36,232 nt of DNA, taken from assembly GCF_022829385.1 (NCBI RefSeq), contig NZ_JAKSXX010000120.1, positions 1 through 36,232 of the forward strand. Reading direction: 5' to 3'. The translations under genes and the position numbers were made by a program. Below, piece after piece: positions 33,184 to 36,232 of the stretch (its first letter is position 1; each line of letters starts with the position of its first letter). Below the pieces are notes generated by a model. It was not told the origin of the DNA. It searched no databases and saw only the letters and a program-made list of their open reading frames with translations. The DNA is from Methylobacterium sp. J-070. GTDB lineage: Bacteria > Pseudomonadota > Alphaproteobacteria > Rhizobiales > Beijerinckiaceae.

Positions 33184-33621
33184 ATGGCTATGCAAATCGG
33201 CGCGAGCCGTACGCCCAGGCCGCTGCACCCATTGTTCGTCGGACTAGGCGGGGCCTTGCTGATGGCCGCCCTGTTCACCGACTACATGTACTTCAGTAAT
33301 GCGCTGATGCAGTGGGCAAACTTTTCGGCGTGGCTGATCACCGGCGGGCTCGTGCTGGCCCTGATCGCCGCGCTTGTGCTCGTGCTCGACCTCGTGCTCG
33401 GCAGGGCTGGGCCGATCATCTGGCCAGACTTCGGCCTGCTTGCAGTCGTCGCGATCCTCTCGATCATCAACGTCTTCATCCACACGCGCGACGGCTGGAG
33501 GTCTGTCGTTCCGTCTGGGATCGCCGTGTCGGCCATCGTCGCGATCCTGCTCCTCGTATCCGGCTTTCGCGGCTGGTGCGTGACCGGCCTCAAGATGCCC
33601 ACCCAGGGAGACAACGCATGA
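33184..33621 (+). CDS. DUF2231 membrane protein
   Basis: 145 aa, four predicted membrane helices. Starts with PRPLHPLFVGLGGALLMAAL (the HP motif near the first helix typical of DUF2231), then ANFSAWLITGGLVLALIAAL, FGLLAVVAILSIINVFIHTR and SAIVAILLLVSGFRGWC. The start at 33184 follows GGGAG with 6-8 nt spacing; longer readings lack this. Its stop overlaps the sorbosone dehydrogenase ATG (ATGA). This pair is often seen together; the membrane protein may anchor or supply electrons/acceptor to the periplasmic enzyme, but its function is not established. Confidence 0.85.
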   Translation: MAMQIGASRTPRPLHPLFVGLGGALLMAALFTDYMYFSNALMQWANFSAWLITGGLVLALIAALVLVLDLVLGRAGPIIWPDFGLLAVVAILSIINVFIHTRDGWRSVVPSGIAVSAIVAILLLVSGFRGWCVTGLKMPTQGDNA

Positions 33622-34940
33622 CCATGATGAGATTCCGCGCGGCTTCCAGCCTGATGGTCGTCGCCCTGCTGGCCGGCTGCAACGACAAGGGGGGCGATCC
33701 CGCAAAACAATACGGGTCGAACCCGGACATTCCGGAGTCCCGCGAGTACCTCGTCCCCCCGATGAGCGTGCCACAAGCCGTCGGCTGGAAGGAGGGGGAA
33801 ACGCCAACGGTTCCCGCCGGCCTGCGCATCCAAGCCATGGCGAACGGGCTGATGCATCCGCGTATCGTCTACCCGCTCTCCAACGGCGACATCCTCGTCG
33901 TCGAAAGCAACGGCCCCGGCACCAAGCCTTTTCGGCCGAAGGATTACATCTCGGGTTTGATCAAGGCCCGCGGCGGTGCTGCAGACAAGGGCGGCAATCG
34001 CATCACGTTGCTGCGCGATGCCGATGGCGATGGCATTCCGGAGATCAAGACGGTGCTCGTCGACAATCTGCACTCGCCCTACGGGGTCGCGGTGGTAGCG
34101 GATACGCTGTACGTGGCCAACACCGACGCGATCATGGCCTATCCGTTCAAGCCCGGGCAGACGGAGATCAAGGAGCCGGGGATCAAGCTCGTGGATCTCC
34201 CGGCCGGCCCGATCAACCATCATTGGACCAAGGCGATGGTCGCCAGCCCAGATGGATCAAAGCTCTACGTCGGAGTCGGGTCCAACAGCAACGTCGCCGA
34301 AAACGGGATGGATATCGAGGGGGATCGCGCGGCCATTTTCGAGGTCGACAGGCTGACGGGCGCCAAACGCCTCTATGCGACCGGGATCCGTAATCCGACG
34401 AACCTCGCCGTCCAGCCCGGAACAGGACAGCTGTTCGCCGTCGTCAACGGACGCGACGAGAATGGGCCGGATGCGGATCCGGACTATCTGTCGTCGATCA
34501 AGGAGGGCGGCTTCTACGGGTGGCCCTACAGCTACTGGGGGCAGCACGTGGACGACCGCGTCCAGCCGCAGAGGCCGGACATGGTCGCGAAGGCGTTCAA
34601 GCCGGATTATGGACTGAGCTCCCACGTCGCGACCCTCGGTGTTGCGTTCACCCAAGGTCAGAAGGTGTCGCCGCAATTCGCCGATGGCGCTTTCGTGGGT
34701 GAGCATGGCAGCTGGAACCGCGATCCGCTGAACGGCTACCAGGTGATCTTCGTCCCCTTCGTCGATGGACACCCGAACGGAGCACCGATTCCGGTGGTCA
34801 CCGAATTCCTCGCTCACGACCATAAGACTGTCCGCGGACGGCCGGTCGGCGTGGCGCTTGATCGGACAGGCGCCCTGATCGTCGCGGACGATGTCGGCAA
34901 CACGGTCTGGCGCGTGAGCGGGGCAGCGGCCACGCATTAG
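33618..34940 (+). CDS. Lipoprotein PQQ-dependent sugar dehydrogenase, L-sorbosone dehydrogenase-like
   Basis: 440 aa beta-propeller of the soluble-glucose/sorbosone dehydrogenase family. The lipobox LLAGC places Cys21 as the lipidated residue, so it is membrane-anchored on the periplasmic side. Landmarks are GGNRITLLRDADGDG, NLHSPYGVAVVADTLYVAN, ASPDGSKLYVGVGSNSN, YATGIRNPTNLAVQP, GWPYSYWGQHVDDRVQP, FVGEHGSWNRDPLNGYQVIF and GALIVADDVGNTVWRV, including the GEHGSWNR motif typical of the family. ATG 33618 with GGGAG upstream is coupled by ATGA to DUF2231. Likely oxidises an aldose or aldehyde using PQQ. The gene ends at TAG 34938-34940, overlapping insertion-sequence remains. Confidence 0.9.
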   Translation: MTMMRFRAASSLMVVALLAGCNDKGGDPAKQYGSNPDIPESREYLVPPMSVPQAVGWKEGETPTVPAGLRIQAMANGLMHPRIVYPLSNGDILVVESNGPGTKPFRPKDYISGLIKARGGAADKGGNRITLLRDADGDGIPEIKTVLVDNLHSPYGVAVVADTLYVANTDAIMAYPFKPGQTEIKEPGIKLVDLPAGPINHHWTKAMVASPDGSKLYVGVGSNSNVAENGMDIEGDRAAIFEVDRLTGAKRLYATGIRNPTNLAVQPGTGQLFAVVNGRDENGPDADPDYLSSIKEGGFYGWPYSYWGQHVDDRVQPQRPDMVAKAFKPDYGLSSHVATLGVAFTQGQKVSPQFADGAFVGEHGSWNRDPLNGYQVIFVPFVDGHPNGAPIPVVTEFLAHDHKTVRGRPVGVALDRTGALIVADDVGNTVWRVSGAAATH

Positions 34941-34993
34941 GGCTTTGACTTGATCAGCACCGAGGCGATGACGGCAGCCAGGGCGACGGCTGA
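34937..34993 (-). pseudogene. IS5-family transposase C-terminus (left piece, split by IS630)
   Basis: Minus-strand frame SAVALAAVIASVLIKSKP then TAA (34937-34939). It continues the transposase tail that lies on the other side of the IS630 element: ...ELAGNYAS plus AVALAAVIAS recreates the usual hydrophobic end. The expected terminal inverted repeat beyond the stop is absent; the stop touches the end of the sorbosone dehydrogenase gene. Confidence 0.65.
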
Positions 34994-36158
34994 TACCAAT
35001 CCTCATTGATCAGGACCCTTGGGCCCATGCGCGCCATCCGATGGACATGATGCGCCAGGGTCGGTCGATGAGGTTGTTCCAGGCGTCGCAGCAGTGGTCG
35101 AGGATGTCGGCGTAGGAGTTGAAGATCCGATTGCCGAGCCAGTTGTGGCGCGTGAACTACCAAAGGTTCTCGACGGGGTTGAGTTCGGGGGAGCGAGCCG
35201 GCAGGGGCAACAGGGTGATGTTGGCGGGCACGACGAGTTTCTTGGTCGTGTGCCACCCGGCCTGATCGAGCAGCAGCACGGCGTGCGCGCCGGGGGCGAT
35301 GGCTTAGGCGATCTCGGCCAGGTGCAGCCCCATCGCCTCGGTGGTGCAGCGGGGCATGACGAGGCCCGCCCCTTTGCCGAGGGCGGGGCAGATCGCGCCG
35401 AAGATATAGGCCGAGGCTGTGCGCTGGTCCTTGGGTGCCGCGGGGCGCGTGCCGCGTTTGGCCCAGCGGCGGGTGATCGTGTTTTTCTGGCCGACCCGAG
35501 CCTCGTCGACGAACCAGACCTCTATCGACTTGCCTCCGACGGCCTGCACGATCTCCGCCAAGCGGGTGGAAAAGCCTTTTTAAAAGCCGGAATGGCGTCC
35601 GGGTCCTGGGCGTGGTGGCGCGGACGGGCGGAGAGCTTCCGATAGCCTATGCTCCGCAGCACCCGGCTCAGCGTCTGTTCGGACACCGAGACGCCGTGAT
35701 CCTCGAACAGGATCTGGGCGAGATCCATCAGCCGCCAGCGCACCACCCCGTGGGCGGCTGGCATCGGCCCCTGCTCGATCAAGGCGCGCAGCGCCTCGCG
35801 CTGCTCGGCGTTCAGGCGCGGCCGCGCACCGGGTGGCTTGCCGCCGATCAGCCCGTCCGGACCGTGCGCGTTGAACGCCACGACCCAGTCACGCACCGTC
35901 TGGAGCCCGACCCCGCCGAATGCGGCGGCCTCCGTACGCGAGCCGCCCGCGTAGATCGCAGACAAAGCCAACAGGCGACGGGTCTGGGCGGGATCGCGCG
36001 CACCCTTGGCCAGGATGCGCAAGCCTTCGGCGTCGAAGTCCGACCGCAGCGGCACCGGAGCGGCCATGCCATCCTCCTCAGGCTCCAAACCCAAGGACAG
36101 AATCACTAACGGTCCGCCGCCGCTACCCCTGGTGAGTCCCGCTCAACGAGGGTTAGTA
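34994..36158 (-). mobile_element. IS630-family insertion sequence, degraded
   Basis: About 1165 bp. Terminal inverted repeats at 34994-35016 and 36136-36158 match at 18 of 23 positions; inner parts share CCTC, TTGA and GGAC blocks. Both tips begin with TA. The element is flanked by TGA on the plus strand (34991-34993 and 36159-36161), that is TCA on the transposase strand. It sits inside an IS5-family transposase gene. Its own transposase is disrupted, so it can no longer move by itself. Confidence 0.85.
35010..36067 (-). pseudogene. IS630-family transposase with one frameshift and two stops
   Basis: Starts at ATG 36067 with GAGGAGG upstream. The N-terminal HTH domain reads RLLALSAIYAGGSRTEAAAF, then GVGLQTVRDWVVAFNAHG; the linker has SEQTLSRVLRSIGYRKL. 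At TTTTAAAAAGG (about 35577-35585) the frame shifts by -1 to continue FSTRLAEIVQ, then the DDE core IEVWFVDEARVGQ, AHAVLLLDQAGWHTTKKL and LPARSPELNPVENLW. TAA at 35304-35306 and TAG at 35157-35159 interrupt this frame; NLW-TAG-F is normally NLWQF/Y. The true end is WRAWAQGS, TGA 35010-35012. With the -1 shift the gene is 353 codons. Confidence 0.88.
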
Positions 36159-36232
36159 TGAGGCGTAGTTCCCGGCGAGTTCGTTGTAGCGGGTGGCTAT
36201 GCGGCGGAAGTCCTTGAGGCGGTTGAACGTCG
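36159..36232 (-). pseudogene. IS5-family transposase, fragment running off the window edge
   Basis: Minus strand from the window edge: TFNRLKDFRRIATRYNELAG then NYAS, the conserved C-terminal segment of IS5-group transposases (RLKDFRRIATRYDKLA). It is cut by the IS630 element at 36158. Its remaining residues lie at 34937-34993. Upstream coding lies outside the window. Confidence 0.8.

Noticed and set aside
19..35306. Genetic-code reassignment of TAG/TAA to Gln as an explanation for the in-frame stops
   Set aside because: Intact genes in the window end normally with TAA, TAG and TGA (for example manganese catalase and the DszC-like gene with TAA, sorbosone dehydrogenase with TAG), and the affected genes also carry frameshifts or truncations.
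35304..35561. A separate small gene with a DEARVGQ motif
   Set aside because: It is the DDE core of the IS630 transposase seen between a frameshift and a stop, not an independent gene.
1..36232. CRISPR arrays, tRNA or rRNA genes, integrase and att sites
   Set aside because: No regularly spaced repeats, no tRNA-like TTCGA cloverleaf or rRNA segment and no tyrosine or serine recombinase gene were recognised by eye.

Overview
The window looks like accessory chromosome of a high-GC alphaproteobacterium, most likely Methylobacterium/Methylorubrum or a close relative. That is an inference from GC-rich codon use, the insertion-sequence types, the PQQ-type sorbosone dehydrogenase, the manganese catalase and a small hypothetical family I associate with that genus. 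No rRNA, tRNA or CRISPR array was seen. Much of the window is metabolic cargo lying between decayed genes and insertion-sequence debris.

Left end (1-4341): a small secreted protein with an in-frame amber codon, an intact manganese catalase on the minus strand, a conserved hypothetical, then remnants of ABC transporters: a sulfonate-type binding protein with two internal stops, the C-terminal third of a permease on the opposite strand, and a frameshifted, stop-ridden ATPase.

4342-13758 is the most interesting block: seven tightly packed plus-strand genes. They encode a DszC/SfnB-like flavin monooxygenase of the acyl-CoA dehydrogenase fold, a Tat-exported peptide-type binding protein, two permeases, an LLM-class (SfnG/RutA/SsuD-like) flavin monooxygenase, a four-rhodanese-domain protein with one surviving active-site cysteine, and a double ATPase that powers the transporter. 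I read it as an organosulfur import and desulfurization operon of unknown substrate. Its AT-rich upstream region carries a LysR-like T-N11-A box between two direct repeats.

14333-20633: a small hypothetical, an enolase-superfamily sugar-acid dehydratase (galactonate-dehydratase-like) with its MFS transporter, a divergent LysR regulator with a perfect 12-bp-arm palindrome in the shared region, an exported haloacid-dehalogenase-family protein, and a frameshifted Lrp/AsnC pseudogene.

20734-28379: two amino-acid modules, each with a LysR gene. The first is a D-serine-dehydratase/D-threonine-aldolase-like PLP enzyme plus RidA. The second is a cytosolic haloacid-dehalogenase-like protein in front of a complete glutamate/aspartate-type ABC importer (gltIJKL-like).

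28759-36232: a surface-polysaccharide cluster (methyltransferase, GT4, truncated GT2) broken by what looks like an IS630-family tail, which also clips a frameshifted class II aldolase. Then come a Tat-exported fumarylacetoacetate-hydrolase-family protein, a DUF2231 membrane protein and a lipoprotein sorbosone dehydrogenase. The right end is an IS630-family element with a dead transposase inserted into an IS5-family transposase gene.
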